Source: Hymenobacter terrenus (lineage in GTDB: Bacteria; Bacteroidota; Bacteroidia; Cytophagales; Hymenobacteraceae). From it: DNA of 64,000 nt. The stretch is from the NCBI RefSeq assembly GCF_000972495.1, contig NZ_LATM01000025.1:1-64000 (forward strand), given 5' to 3'. How positions within the stretch are numbered: the stretch's first letter is position 1; every line of letters begins with the position of its first letter. Shown in pieces: positions 51,916-61,073 of the stretch. A program made the position numbers and the translations under genes. Under the pieces are notes generated by a model. It did not search any database, had not been told where the DNA came from, and worked only from the letters and a program-made list of their open reading frames with translations.

Positions 51916-52466
51916 TTACCCAGTCGTTTGATGGTATCGGCAGTCGCCGGTGCCGCGCCGATGCCTACCGGCAGCGGCTGGGGAGCGAAGTGCAGGACAA
52001 CAACAAACTGGTAAGGTGCCTTTTTGAGGCTATAGGTATAGTTGTAAATGCTAACGGTGTAGCCGTCGGCTTGATAGCGCTGGCCCTCGCAATCGGTGCA
52101 GGTCACTGCTTGGGGCTCGTACTTGCGCTGCTCTAATGCGGTGCGCAGCTGCCGCATGCAGGCTCCCTGTGTAGTGCGAAGCACCACATCGGCGTGGCCG
52201 GGCGCCAGGGCGTTGGGGCGGACGGCGAGAGTGGCCAGGGGAGCGCGCGTGGTATCGGCACGGTCCCAGGCCCAGCGCTGCTCGCGGGAAGGCTCGGTGG
52301 GTTTTTCATAACGCCACGCTTCTGGTAGTAGCGCCGCGCTGGGGTTAGCCGACTCCCCAACGGCCGCCAGCGCCGTAAGGTCGGCTAAGTCGAGGCACTG
52401 GGCCATAGCCGACGGTCTCACGATGAGCTGAACCAATAAGAGCAGAGCGAAACAAAGTAATTTCAT
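51912..52466 (-). CDS. small exported protein of unknown function
   Basis: A 184-residue protein from the ATG at 52466 (MKLLCFALLLLVQLIVRPSAMAQ), which has a signal peptide. The mature part (QCLDLADLTALAAVG, EKPTEPSREQRWAWDRAD and VTCTDCEGQRYQADGYTVSIYNYTYS) is beta-rich with two close cysteines (CTDC). I recognise no family. Its stop overlaps the batD stop by 4 bp, convergent. Confidence 0.65.
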   Translation of the reverse strand: MKLLCFALLLLVQLIVRPSAMAQCLDLADLTALAAVGESANPSAALLPEAWRYEKPTEPSREQRWAWDRADTTRAPLATLAVRPNALAPGHADVVLRTTQGACMRQLRTALEQRKYEPQAVTCTDCEGQRYQADGYTVSIYNYTYSLKKAPYQFVVVLHFAPQPLPVGIGAAPATADTIKRLGN

Positions 52467-52608
52467 AAGAAACAAACCATACGGGTAAGATTCCGAGTGG
52501 GTTACAGCGAGCGTGGGCTGACCTTCTTAACCAATGCCGATTATTAATTACAAACAGTCGATGGTTGATGCTATGGACTTAATGAGGGTGAATTTCGCGT
52601 CTTTTAAA

Positions 52609-52654
52609 CCAACTCTACCAACAACCGCCTGAAGTGTATTGTTGGTAGAGTTGG
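52609..52654. terminator. perfect 16-bp hairpin
   Basis: 52609-52624 (CCAACTCTACCAACAA) faces its complement at 52639-52654 with a 14-nt loop, after the TonB receptor stop on the minus strand. There is no T tract, so it may be an mRNA-end structure. Confidence 0.7.
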
Positions 52655-52693
52655 CCTGACGGTCGTCAATTAAAGATTATTCTGTGACTAGCA

Positions 52694-55441
52694 TTATTTA
52701 ATATCAACCAACAGCCCGGCGTACACGATGCGCCCAATTTGGGGACCACCGTACACTTGGGTGTTGGCTGCGTCGAACAGGTTGGTGCCACCCACCTGGA
52801 TGGTGGTGCCCAGCCGGGCCACATTGTAGCCCAGATAGGCGTCGAACGAGCTGTATTCAGGCAGGTTGCCGACGGCGAAAGGGGTTTCGTACAGGTGTCC
52901 TTCGGCCCAGCGGTAGTTCAGTGCGTAGCTGAAGCGGCGGGTCACAGCGCCGTTGGCACCCACGTTGAACTTGTGGCGGGGAGTGTTGTAGAAGGACTGG
53001 AAATCATCGGGTAGATTGCTGCGGTCGAGCAAGCTCAAGCTGTAGTTGCCGCTGATGGTCAGGGCCGGAACCAGGGAGTAGCTTAGGCCACCAGTGACAC
53101 CTTGCGTACGTACTTCCTGGTCAGCATTGGTTTGAATTTGGACGATGCGCGTGAATTGGCCTGCACCAGGCACGGCCAGGTTGAGGGTGCTGAGCTGGTC
53201 CTCACTGGGAGCAGTACCGTCAACGTTGCTAATCAGGCGGCGCGTGCCAATGAAGTCGTTGTAATAGCTCCGATAGTAGTTCAGGTCCACAAACAGCTTG
53301 TTAGCTATTACCCCCTTGTAGCCAACTTCGTAGGTACTGACTTGTTCGGGGCGCAGCGCATCAAAACTAACAGGTATGAGCGTAGGAGTGCCAGCCGGGG
53401 TAGGCCGGGTGAAGTCGGCCAGAAAGCCCCGATAGCCGTTCCCGATGTTACCCAGTTGCAGCACCGTACCCTGTTCGAGGTAGGCATATTGGTCGAGCTG
53501 CGTGGGTGAGCGAAAGGCGCGGCCGTAGCTTACGCGGAAGTTGTGCTCCAACTTGCCTCCGAGCGAATACACTGCCGAGAGCCGGGGCGAAACCGCTGGC
53601 TTAAAGTTCCGAAAATCATCAACCCGTACGGCAGCTGCCAGTTTCAGGCGCTCCTGAGGCAGTAGCCGCTGAATGAGCTGGCCATAGCCCCCGTATTCAT
53701 AATTGACGATGCGTCGCGCATCGGTTTCGGCAAACAGGTTGTTGTCGGGTGAGCCCAGCCGGTACTGACGGTACGCCCCACCCACCACTAGGTCGGTATG
53801 CCTGGAGAGGGGCAGAGTATACTGCGTGGTGAGGTCGTGGCGCAGCGAGCTGGGGTTGAAACGCGCGCCCTGGCCGGGGGCAGCATTGGCAATTACCTGT
53901 TGGCGCAGCTCGTTGAAAGTGGGCGAGCCGGGTTCCAGTTCAGTGGAGCGAGCTGCCTGGGCGGCGGCTTGCAACGCCATATCGGGGGGCAGCATCTGCG
54001 GGTTTCTAGAGTCACGCAGCCTGCCGTAGGTGTTGATAAACGTGCCGATGTAGGCTCGGTTATAGGTTAGGCCGGGTATTGGCGAGCCCACGGCGGGTAT
54101 GTTCTGAAGGTAATTACCCAGGAAGTTCAGGTTGTAGGAGTCGTTGCCAGCATCACGCGTGGTGGAGGCCCGCACAAACCATTTCTGGCTGGCCAATTCG
54201 GCTCGGTACTGCTGGGCGGCGAAGTTTTGCAGGCGGTAGCGGCTGCTGCTGCTCTGGTAGTTGCCATCGGCCCAGCTTAGGTTGGCGCCCAAGGTCAGCT
54301 TTACCTGGCTAGTGAGCAGATAGGACAGTGTGGGTAGTACGCGGTAGGTGCGGGCGCGGGTATCGTCGGCTAATAGCTGCTCCTCCGTAAAACCGGTCTG
54401 GTAGATGGTTTTACCATATAGCTCGCGGTTGACGCCGCTCGGAATGGCTGCTGCCACGGCTGGGGAAAGGGTCAAAAACGCGCTGCCGTAGCGGTTCACA
54501 GCCTCGTAGCCCAGCACCGAGCCAGCTGGGTTGTTCACCAGATTTATCTGTGAGTTGGTAGGCTCGTAGTTATTGACTTCGAATTCGCGGCCCACGACGT
54601 ACGAACCGACCACTTTGAAAGCTATTCGCTCCGATAGTTTCTGGGCAAAGCGGAGCTGGCCGTCGAGCAGGCTGCGCGTTCCGCCGCGTAGCCGCACCGT
54701 CAGTCCCTGCCGCGTGAACGGGTCCTGCGACGCGAGCTGCACCACGCCATTGAAGGCGTTGGCGCCGTACAGGGCCGAAGCCGGGCCCTGCAGTACCTCC
54801 ACGCTTTCTACATCTAGCTCGGGTAGGCCCAGCAGCAGGTTGCCAATACTGGTGCTCAGGCTGGGCAGCTGGGTATCATAATAGTCGGTGAGCTGAATGA
54901 GGCGCTCGGAGGTAGGCGAATTGAAGCCCCGCGTGCTGAGACTGGTGGAGAGCAGCCCCGTCGAACTGACATCAATGCCTTTGAGCAGGGACAGGCTACG
55001 CTCCAAATCTGGTACGGGCAAGCGTAGTACGGGTTCGGTTCCGAGCCGCTCTACCGTGACGGGAGCCTGCAAAATCCGCTCCTCAACCCTCGACGCTGCC
55101 GATACCACCTGCGTGAGGGGCGCCAGGGCGGGCACCAGCGTAATGTCAAGCGGAGTGTTGGGGCCTTCGGGCAGGGCTACTTCCAGCGTTTCGAACCCCG
55201 CATAGCTCACACTGAGCACCTGTTCAGACTTTGTCGTCGGTGGGGCTACCAAGATAAACTGACCCTCGCTATTAGTGCCTGCCCCTACATAGGAGCCCTT
55301 TAGTAGCACGGTGGCACCCGGTAGTGGGTCGCCAATGTCGGTGTGCACGGTGCCGGTAATGTTGAAAGCACTTTGGGCTCGGACGGTGTGCCCAGCCAAT
55401 AGCCCGGCGACTGATGCCGCTAGCAGGTAATTTTTTTTCAT
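52694..55441 (-). CDS. TonB-dependent receptor with CarboxypepD_reg-like domain
   Basis: A 915-residue outer-membrane receptor. A signal peptide (MKKNYLLAASVAGLLAGHTVRAQ) is followed by the CarboxypepD_reg-like domain (TGTVHTDIGDPLPGATVLLKGS, described), then the plug with VESVEVLQGPASALYGANAFNGVVQL (about 215-240) and a long barrel ending RIVYAGLLVDIK. No SusD gene is adjacent, so it is not a classic Sus pair. The substrate is unknown. An HxlR-type regulator diverges upstream; no riboswitch was found in the 359-bp gap. Confidence 0.9.
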   Translation of the reverse strand: MKKNYLLAASVAGLLAGHTVRAQSAFNITGTVHTDIGDPLPGATVLLKGSYVGAGTNSEGQFILVAPPTTKSEQVLSVSYAGFETLEVALPEGPNTPLDITLVPALAPLTQVVSAASRVEERILQAPVTVERLGTEPVLRLPVPDLERSLSLLKGIDVSSTGLLSTSLSTRGFNSPTSERLIQLTDYYDTQLPSLSTSIGNLLLGLPELDVESVEVLQGPASALYGANAFNGVVQLASQDPFTRQGLTVRLRGGTRSLLDGQLRFAQKLSERIAFKVVGSYVVGREFEVNNYEPTNSQINLVNNPAGSVLGYEAVNRYGSAFLTLSPAVAAAIPSGVNRELYGKTIYQTGFTEEQLLADDTRARTYRVLPTLSYLLTSQVKLTLGANLSWADGNYQSSSSRYRLQNFAAQQYRAELASQKWFVRASTTRDAGNDSYNLNFLGNYLQNIPAVGSPIPGLTYNRAYIGTFINTYGRLRDSRNPQMLPPDMALQAAAQAARSTELEPGSPTFNELRQQVIANAAPGQGARFNPSSLRHDLTTQYTLPLSRHTDLVVGGAYRQYRLGSPDNNLFAETDARRIVNYEYGGYGQLIQRLLPQERLKLAAAVRVDDFRNFKPAVSPRLSAVYSLGGKLEHNFRVSYGRAFRSPTQLDQYAYLEQGTVLQLGNIGNGYRGFLADFTRPTPAGTPTLIPVSFDALRPEQVSTYEVGYKGVIANKLFVDLNYYRSYYNDFIGTRRLISNVDGTAPSEDQLSTLNLAVPGAGQFTRIVQIQTNADQEVRTQGVTGGLSYSLVPALTISGNYSLSLLDRSNLPDDFQSFYNTPRHKFNVGANGAVTRRFSYALNYRWAEGHLYETPFAVGNLPEYSSFDAYLGYNVARLGTTIQVGGTNLFDAANTQVYGGPQIGRIVYAGLLVDIK

Positions 55442-55800
55442 AACAGAAAGGAAACTTATAGAAAAATAGTACTCTCCTAATCCTGGACCCCATTTACTGA
55501 GGTAAGAGATTATCTCACTTGTGGCAACATTGCCAGCGATGATGGTTATAGCGAAAACAAATTTTCACTAAACACAGCTGACTTAGAAGTGGGCGAAATA
55601 ACGGATTGAATGCCCAGTAGGCCGCATATATTAGCTCAATCTTGGCTAATGGCGGACAACCTACGGGATTTTCTGGTTTAAGGATCCGAGGTACATGGGC
55701 AAATTTGCAACTTATCAAGGTGACGAAACCACCCCTATGCTATAAGGTAGCACCTATCATTTGTGATAGATTCACTGAAAAATAGCAGCATAAAAAAAGA
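55442..55800. other. 359-bp divergent intergenic gap
   Basis: This A/T-rich gap lies between the TonB receptor (leftward) and the HxlR regulator (rightward). No conserved RNA or convincing reading frame was recognised; the short inward frames lack signals. It should contain both promoters and possibly a binding site of the HxlR protein. Confidence 0.5.
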
Positions 55801-56193
55801 ATGAAGAAAAAACATAATCCAATCTCCCCTCGCAATGTGGTTCTGCCCGACTCCTCTTCTAACGTCGGGCAGACGGTTAATTACTGCACCATCCGGCGCA
55901 CCGTTGATGCTATTGCGGGCAAGTGGAAGCTGCTTATCATTGCCTATTTGCTGGGTGGGGGCAAGCGCTACAGCGAGCTTCGCGCTCTTATCCCGGAAGC
56001 TACTGAAAACACGCTTTCGCGGGAGCTACGAGCCTTGGAAGCTGATGGCATCGTGACGCGCACCGTATTACCGCAAGTGCCGCCCCGGGTTGATTACGCT
56101 CTGACTGCCTATGGTATGGAAGTAAAACCGATTCTCTTTGGCCTGAAAGAATGGGGCGAGAAGATGGGGCCAGCCGCTGCTCAGCCGGGTTAG
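55801..56193 (+). CDS. HxlR-family transcription regulator
   Basis: A 130-residue winged-helix regulator. The conserved Cys in NYCTIRRTVDAIAGKW (about 29-44) is at the family's sensor position; the recognition helix region YSELRALIPEATENTLSRELRALEADGIVTR (described) and the wing VDYALTAYGMEV follow. HxlR proteins respond to aldehydes, redox or disulfide stress. The gene diverges from the TonB receptor and may control it. A short leader (MKKKHNPISPRN) is basic. Confidence 0.92.
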   Translation: MKKKHNPISPRNVVLPDSSSNVGQTVNYCTIRRTVDAIAGKWKLLIIAYLLGGGKRYSELRALIPEATENTLSRELRALEADGIVTRTVLPQVPPRVDYALTAYGMEVKPILFGLKEWGEKMGPAAAQPG

Positions 56194-56288
56194 TGGCAGG
56201 ATGAAATTAATGGGTGCATAAGCCGGGCACTGTACCGACCTTTGTGGCTTATTCGGGTTTCGGCCTGCGCCCACTTTCTCCGTCTTTT

Positions 56289-57368
56289 ATGTCTAATACT
56301 TTTGGTTCTCTCTTTCGCATTACCACGTTTGGCGAATCGCACGGGGCGGGCATTGGCGTCATCATCGACGGCTGCCCGGCGGGCGTAGCGGTCGAGGCGG
56401 CCTACATTCAGACTGCCCTTGACCGGCGCCGACCCGGGCAGTCGGACCTCACCACGCCCCGCAAGGAAGCCGACACCGTGCAAATCCAGTCGGGCCTGTT
56501 CGAAGGAATCACCACCGGTACGCCCATCAGCCTGTTCATCCCCAACGCCGACCAGCGCTCCGATGACTACTCGCACGTTGCCCACGCCTACCGCGCCAGC
56601 CACGCCGACTATACCTACGATGCCAAGTACGGCCGCCGCGACTACCGCGGAGGCGGCCGCAGTTCGGCCCGCGAAACGGCGGCCCGTGTGGCAGCCGGCG
56701 CCGTAGCAGCGCGACTATTAGGTCATTTTGGAGTTGAAGTAGCCGCCTATGTCTCCGCAGTGGGGGAGGTAGAAGTGCCCGTTGGCTATGAGGAGTTGGA
56801 TCTGAGCATCATTGACAGCAACCTTGTTCGCTGCCCCCATTCAGCAACCGCTGCTAAAATGGAGGCCCGCATCCGCGCGGCCCAGGCGGCGCACGACACG
56901 GTAGGTGGCGTGATAACCGGGGTGGCACGCCACGTGCCTGCCGGGCTTGGTGAGCCGGTATTTGATAAGCTGCCAGCCGTGCTGGGTCATGCCTTGCTGA
57001 GTATCAACGCTGTGAAAGGCTTTGAATTCGGTTCGGGCTTTGCCGGCACCAAGCTGCCGGGCTCGGTGCACAACGACGAATTTTATACCGACGAAGCCGG
57101 CACCGTGCGCACCCGCACCAACCACAGCGGCGGCAGCCAGGGCGGCATCAGCAACGGTCAGGATATTTATTTCCGGGTCGCGTTCAAGCCGGTGGCCACG
57201 CTGCTCCAGCCCCAGCAAACCATTAATGACCAAGGCGAGGCTGTGATACTGGTGGGCCGGGGCCGCCACGACCCTTGTGTACTGCCCCGCGCCGTACCCA
57301 TCGTGGAAGCCATGACCCAACTGGTGCTGGCTGATTTGTTGCTGCGTGGCCGGGCTAACCAACTATAA
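56289..57368 (+). CDS. aroC: chorismate synthase
   Basis: A 359-residue chorismate synthase, the last common step to aromatic amino acids, which converts EPSP to chorismate with reduced FMN. The start is the ATG at 56289 (MSNTFGSLFRITTFGESHG). Motifs include GESHGAGIGVIIDGCPAG, RRRPGQSDLTTPRKE, the RDYRGGGRSSARETAARVAAGA region, SVHNDEFYTDE and NHSGGSQGGISNGQ. The length is normal (350-360). It stands alone, following the HxlR gene at 95 bp. Confidence 0.97.
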   Translation: MSNTFGSLFRITTFGESHGAGIGVIIDGCPAGVAVEAAYIQTALDRRRPGQSDLTTPRKEADTVQIQSGLFEGITTGTPISLFIPNADQRSDDYSHVAHAYRASHADYTYDAKYGRRDYRGGGRSSARETAARVAAGAVAARLLGHFGVEVAAYVSAVGEVEVPVGYEELDLSIIDSNLVRCPHSATAAKMEARIRAAQAAHDTVGGVITGVARHVPAGLGEPVFDKLPAVLGHALLSINAVKGFEFGSGFAGTKLPGSVHNDEFYTDEAGTVRTRTNHSGGSQGGISNGQDIYFRVAFKPVATLLQPQQTINDQGEAVILVGRGRHDPCVLPRAVPIVEAMTQLVLADLLLRGRANQL

Positions 57369-57629
57369 TCAGGCGTTATCAAAGCAGTGAGCGGAAGTAA
57401 ATGGCTCTCCGTAGCCGTTCTCCCAAAAGCCAGTCCGTCTTCCATCCTGGAAACCTTTCTTTGCGGCATAGCCTATCAACTGCAAGGCCTGAGCGCCTAT
57501 GAAATTAAATGAATAACAAGTGCAGAGCGGGACTGACTACGAAACTACCATGAAGGTTATTAGGTTGTTATCAAAAATCTAAGAATAAGCTAATTACTGT
57601 CCATAGATTGTGCGATAGCTGTCAGAATA

Positions 57630-58997
57630 TTATTCCGGCGCGGGCGCCAGCCAAGTCGCCATGTGCAGCGTGGGCCGATGGTGCAGCAGATTCACGTCAG
57701 GCGCAATGAGCGGCTGGGCCGGACGGCCATTAAGCGCCACCCGCGAGTCAACAAAAACTGCGCTTAAGGGGTGACCTTTCATCTGGTAGTCGGCGGCCAG
57801 CCAGTGGGCTACTCGGAGAAGACAGTCGGGATGGTCGGCAAAGCGGTGTTGAGTAGGAGCGACAATAGTAGAGAGGTCGGCTATTTCCTCATGACCATCA
57901 GTGGCAAAGCGTACCCGGAAGCTGGCGGTGCTCATTTTGCTGCGGAGCATCATGTGCCAGGCAAAATTGTGACCTTCCTCAGTCCAATGGGTTTGGCCCG
58001 GATAAAGAAAATGACGTAGTGGGACAGCCACCTGAACGGCTCCATAAATAGTGAGCCCCGCCACTACCGCTTGCTGCCAGCTCCGCGATGGTATGATGTT
58101 ATCAATTGTCCCAACTACTGGCATCGGTACCTGCCGCCGAAACCAGCGCCCCGCCGCGTCCGGCAGCCGGCGCGGAAAGTCGGGGTCAAAAAACAAGGCC
58201 GTCATCAGCAAGGAAAACCATGGAAACGTGCCCAGTCCAAAGATGATGACGTTGCTCAGGTGGAAAAACGCCGCCGCGCCGTAGGCCCACGGTCGGGTGG
58301 GCCGCCACAGCAGCAGGGGCGCTACTAGCAAGTCGAGCAGCAAGCCGGCGTAGCTCATTAACCATGGGAGCCAGGGCTGCGTGAGCAGGGGCCCCACCAG
58401 CCACCAACTGCCCTTGTGGCTCAGCCAGACGGTGAGGGGGCGGGCAGCCAGCCAGTCGGCATTCAGCTTGGCTAAGCCCGCGAAGAAGTAAACCAACCCG
58501 AGTTGGCCCAGCAGCAGGTAGCGCGTCCAGGCCGGGGCAGTGATAGCGGGTGTCACGCGGCCCGCCCGCACGTCGAGCGAGGCTGCCCGGTGAGCTGGCA
58601 GGACAACCAGCAAGCCCGCCACCAGGCAAAAAAGGTAATGGTGATTGATATAGGAAGTTGAATCAAGCAGAAATATCCACCAGCAGCCCACGCAAAGGAT
58701 TATGGTTGCCGCTCGGTAGTACCACCCCGACGCCACGGCCAGCCCGGCCCCTATCACCGCCGCATAAAGGGCATAAAGAACGGGTGCCGACAAGTTGGGC
58801 AAGGGCGCCAGCAGGTAGGTAAAATGTTGGCGCGACGCCAGATACGCTTGCGGGTGCCCCAACACTACGGCACCGGCGTGCTCGGTGGCAATGAGTACGC
58901 CGGCACCGAGCCGGAAAAACACCAGCCAGGCTAAGTCGATGGGTTGAAAAAGCGCGGCGCGCAGACGCGCCGCCGGAGAGGACGAAGCAGTGGGCAA
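57630..58997 (-). CDS. HTTM (vitamin K-dependent gamma-carboxylase-like) membrane protein
   Basis: A 455-residue protein with about nine to ten hydrophobic helices and HTTM/VKGC marks: FFRLGAGVLIATEHAGAV at the first helix, DSTSYINHHYLFCLVAGLLV, YFFAGLAKLNADWLAARPL, and LTVWLSHKG. Bacterial VKGC relatives are integral membrane enzymes that may oxidise a quinol while modifying proteins or lipids, but roles are not established for this group. A soluble C-terminal part (about 300-455) follows the helices. It is on the minus strand and divergent from nifU. Confidence 0.82.
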   Translation of the reverse strand: MPTASSSPAARLRAALFQPIDLAWLVFFRLGAGVLIATEHAGAVVLGHPQAYLASRQHFTYLLAPLPNLSAPVLYALYAAVIGAGLAVASGWYYRAATIILCVGCWWIFLLDSTSYINHHYLFCLVAGLLVVLPAHRAASLDVRAGRVTPAITAPAWTRYLLLGQLGLVYFFAGLAKLNADWLAARPLTVWLSHKGSWWLVGPLLTQPWLPWLMSYAGLLLDLLVAPLLLWRPTRPWAYGAAAFFHLSNVIIFGLGTFPWFSLLMTALFFDPDFPRRLPDAAGRWFRRQVPMPVVGTIDNIIPSRSWQQAVVAGLTIYGAVQVAVPLRHFLYPGQTHWTEEGHNFAWHMMLRSKMSTASFRVRFATDGHEEIADLSTIVAPTQHRFADHPDCLLRVAHWLAADYQMKGHPLSAVFVDSRVALNGRPAQPLIAPDVNLLHHRPTLHMATWLAPAPE

Positions 58998-59209
58998 GGC
59001 TAACAGTGGAAAAGTGGAAAACTACATGTGGAAAATTCCTTAGGATTAGATGGTAGCATGCAGTAACACTTTGGTGAACCACGGCAGTACCGAAGAGAGA
59101 TGTTGCTTCACCCCGGAAATAACGTAAATTCAGGCCTATTGGGCTATTTCTCCCCGATGAAAATGAGGAGGCAAGCGGTTCGAAACACTGAGAACCTTAC
59201 CTCGGCCCA

Positions 59210-59217
59210 TACCTTTG
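59210..59217 (+). promoter_or_regulatory. nifU -7 box TACCTTTG
   Basis: An exact TAnnTTTG match; transcription would start near 59224, giving a roughly 120-nt leader before the ATG at 59346 with the hairpin at 59269-59330 in it. The space 58998-59345 holds nothing else recognised. Confidence 0.5.
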
Positions 59218-59268
59218 CAACCTCTGCTACCCTGCAGCGGTTGTACCTTAGAAGTGTCAGTTGCTCGA

Positions 59269-59330
59269 TTGTCAGTTATCAGCTTTTGCTGGAGCTGTCG
59301 TCTGTTTCACTGGCAGCTAATAACCGACAA
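59269..59330. repeat. word-built inverted repeat in the nifU leader
   Basis: TTGTCAGTTATCAGCT (59269-59284) pairs with 59315-59330 at 14 of 16 positions. Both arms are made of AGTTATTAGC-type words, also found in part just outside. It could form a leader hairpin in the nifU mRNA. Confidence 0.55.
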
Positions 59331-59345
59331 CTAATAACCAACGAT

Positions 59346-59948
59346 ATGTCCGCTGTCTCAATTTATGCCGAAGCCTCTCCCAACCCGGAGAGCATGAAAT
59401 TTGTCCTCAACTCGAACCTGCTAGCCGATGGCGTGAGCGTGGATTATCCCACCCTCGACGCCGCCGCCAACTCGCCCCTCGCGCAGGAACTGTTTGGGTT
59501 CGATTACGTGGGCCGCGTGTTCATCGCTGCCAACTTTGTTACTATCACCAAAACTCAGCCCGAGTTGGCCTGGACCCAACTTATCCCCGAACTGCGCCAG
59601 TTTCTGAAAAGCTACGTGGAAGCCGGTGGTCCCATTTTCCTAGTTGACCCTGCTGCGGAGCAAAAGGCTGCCCAAGCCGCCACCGCTGGCGACCCTACTC
59701 AGCAGGAAGGTCAGATTGCTCAAAAGGTCATCGACCTGCTCGATAACTACGTACGTCCCGCCGTGGAGCAGGACGGGGGCAACATCACTTTCAAAAGCTA
59801 CCACGAAGGCATCGTGACCGTGAACCTGCAAGGTTCCTGCTCCGGTTGCCCCTCGGCCACAGTCACGCTGAAGTCAGGCATTGAAAACCTGTTGAAGCGT
59901 ATGGTGCCCGAAGTGCAGAGTGTGGTGGCCGAAGGCATCCTGGCCTAA
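59346..59948 (+). CDS. nfuA: NifU/Nfu-type iron-sulfur scaffold
   Basis: A 200-residue Fe-S carrier from the ATG at 59346 (MSAVSIYAEASPNPE). An Nfu N-terminal domain (NPESMKFVLNSNLL, residues about 12-90) precedes the NifU C-terminal domain, which has the cluster-binding CSGC in GSCSGCPSATVTLKSGIENLLK. It would accept a 4Fe-4S cluster and pass it to apo-targets. The symbol is by analogy. An in-frame extension to 59100 exists but has no similarity and would overlap the promoter. Confidence 0.9.
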   Translation: MSAVSIYAEASPNPESMKFVLNSNLLADGVSVDYPTLDAAANSPLAQELFGFDYVGRVFIAANFVTITKTQPELAWTQLIPELRQFLKSYVEAGGPIFLVDPAAEQKAAQAATAGDPTQQEGQIAQKVIDLLDNYVRPAVEQDGGNITFKSYHEGIVTVNLQGSCSGCPSATVTLKSGIENLLKRMVPEVQSVVAEGILA

Positions 59949-60012
59949 GCAGCTGCTCGGCCTGCGAGGAGATGCATCGAACGCGGGCTGTTTAGTCCTC
60001 GCATTTTTACTA

Positions 60013-60060
60013 AAAGAAAAGAAGCCCCGACTCGCTATAGAGTCGGGGCTTCTTTTCTTT
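60013..60060. terminator. perfect 21-bp terminator
   Basis: The stem AAAGAAAAGAAGCCCCGACTC / GAGTCGGGGCTTCTTTTCTTT, described by its ends (60013-60033, 60040-60060), with a 6-nt loop, between nifU and the convergent DUF5777 gene. Confidence 0.9.
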
Positions 60061-60126
60061 ACCAGAGAGCTGTATTGAGAGAGCAGACCAATTATTGTCT
60101 TTTCTCTCATGAAGTAGGATTAACCC

Positions 60127-61038
60127 TTACAGATTTGACTTGATGGTAAAGCTCCGCGCCACGGTAAAACCGAAGTAGATGTCACCGTCGAAGAAATTTC
60201 CATCCGTCTGAGGGACGAAGAACTTCTCAATCATACCCCTGGAATTGGTGAGGTGCAACTGGAAAACGTGGCCTCCGGTTTCGATATCTACGCCGACGCC
60301 AAGGGCGTTCCGGTAGGTATCTGCCGTATTGCCGGGCAGTAGGTAGTAATAATCAGCAGTAAGAGCCAGGCGCTTGGTGAGCTTCTGACGCAGCGCTGCT
60401 CCCATGGCGTACACGTCGTTTTGCATGGTGGACTGCGCTACGTAGTTGCGGTGAATAAGCGTAGGCATGAGCTGCACCGACAGGCCGGGGCTGAATTTAC
60501 GGGCAATGAGCACCTGGTAGGAGTAATCAACACGCGACGCTGTCGTACGTTCCACGGCAGGCTCATTGAATTTGAGTGTGGTGATGGCCGACGACGCAAA
60601 CAGTGTGACTGACACCGGCATGGGCCGTGACCCGGTAGTCTGCTGCAAAGCCTTGTATTTCAGAAAGCCGTCGAAGGTTTTTTCCTGCGAGCTACGTCCG
60701 ACGCCTATAGCCAGGCGGTCGGTGAGGCCGTACTCGAAGCTTAGGCGCAGTACCGCCTGGTCGAGCCCGAAAAACTCGTAAGCCCCGCTATTCAGGGTGC
60801 CGAAGCGGTGCTGAATAAGGAAATCAAGGGTGCCCTTACCGGGCGTTTCGATTGACTGCGAATTAATGACGTGCGTACCCTTGAAGGTCGCGGATACTAC
60901 TTCCCGTTTGAGCGGATCAGTAGCCTGTTTTTCGAGGTCGCCCAATAGGTCGTTTTGGGCGCGAGCCGGGTTGGTCAGCCCAAACAGGGCGGCTAGTATC
61001 AAGCCTGTAAATAGAGGAGAAGAAATGGAGCGGCGCAT
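60127..61038 (-). CDS. DUF5777 family beta-barrel protein
   Basis: A 303-residue exported protein from the ATG at 61038 with a signal peptide (MRRSISSPLFTGLILAALFG, cleavage near ARAQ). The mature part shows the DUF5777 pattern: ETPGKGTLDFLIQHRFG, FGLDQAVLRLSFEYGLTDRLAIGVGRSS, and a C-terminal aromatic strand. It is a predicted outer-membrane barrel. It is the third gene of a same-strand run with YceI (61074) and a haem lipoprotein (61682), which suggests a shared task. Confidence 0.75.
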   Translation of the reverse strand: MRRSISSPLFTGLILAALFGLTNPARAQNDLLGDLEKQATDPLKREVVSATFKGTHVINSQSIETPGKGTLDFLIQHRFGTLNSGAYEFFGLDQAVLRLSFEYGLTDRLAIGVGRSSQEKTFDGFLKYKALQQTTGSRPMPVSVTLFASSAITTLKFNEPAVERTTASRVDYSYQVLIARKFSPGLSVQLMPTLIHRNYVAQSTMQNDVYAMGAALRQKLTKRLALTADYYYLLPGNTADTYRNALGVGVDIETGGHVFQLHLTNSRGMIEKFFVPQTDGNFFDGDIYFGFTVARSFTIKSNL

Positions 61039-61073
61039 GTACATGTAATAGCAGAGATAAGGCAACGGACAGA

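Noticed and set aside
55515..55718. A 67-residue minus-strand frame in the gap before the HxlR gene
   Set aside because: It has several Cys and His residues but no start signal, no family match and no neighbour on its strand.
59100..59345. Upstream extension of the nifU frame
   Set aside because: It would add 82 residues unlike Nfu proteins and would overlap the promoter and leader hairpin.
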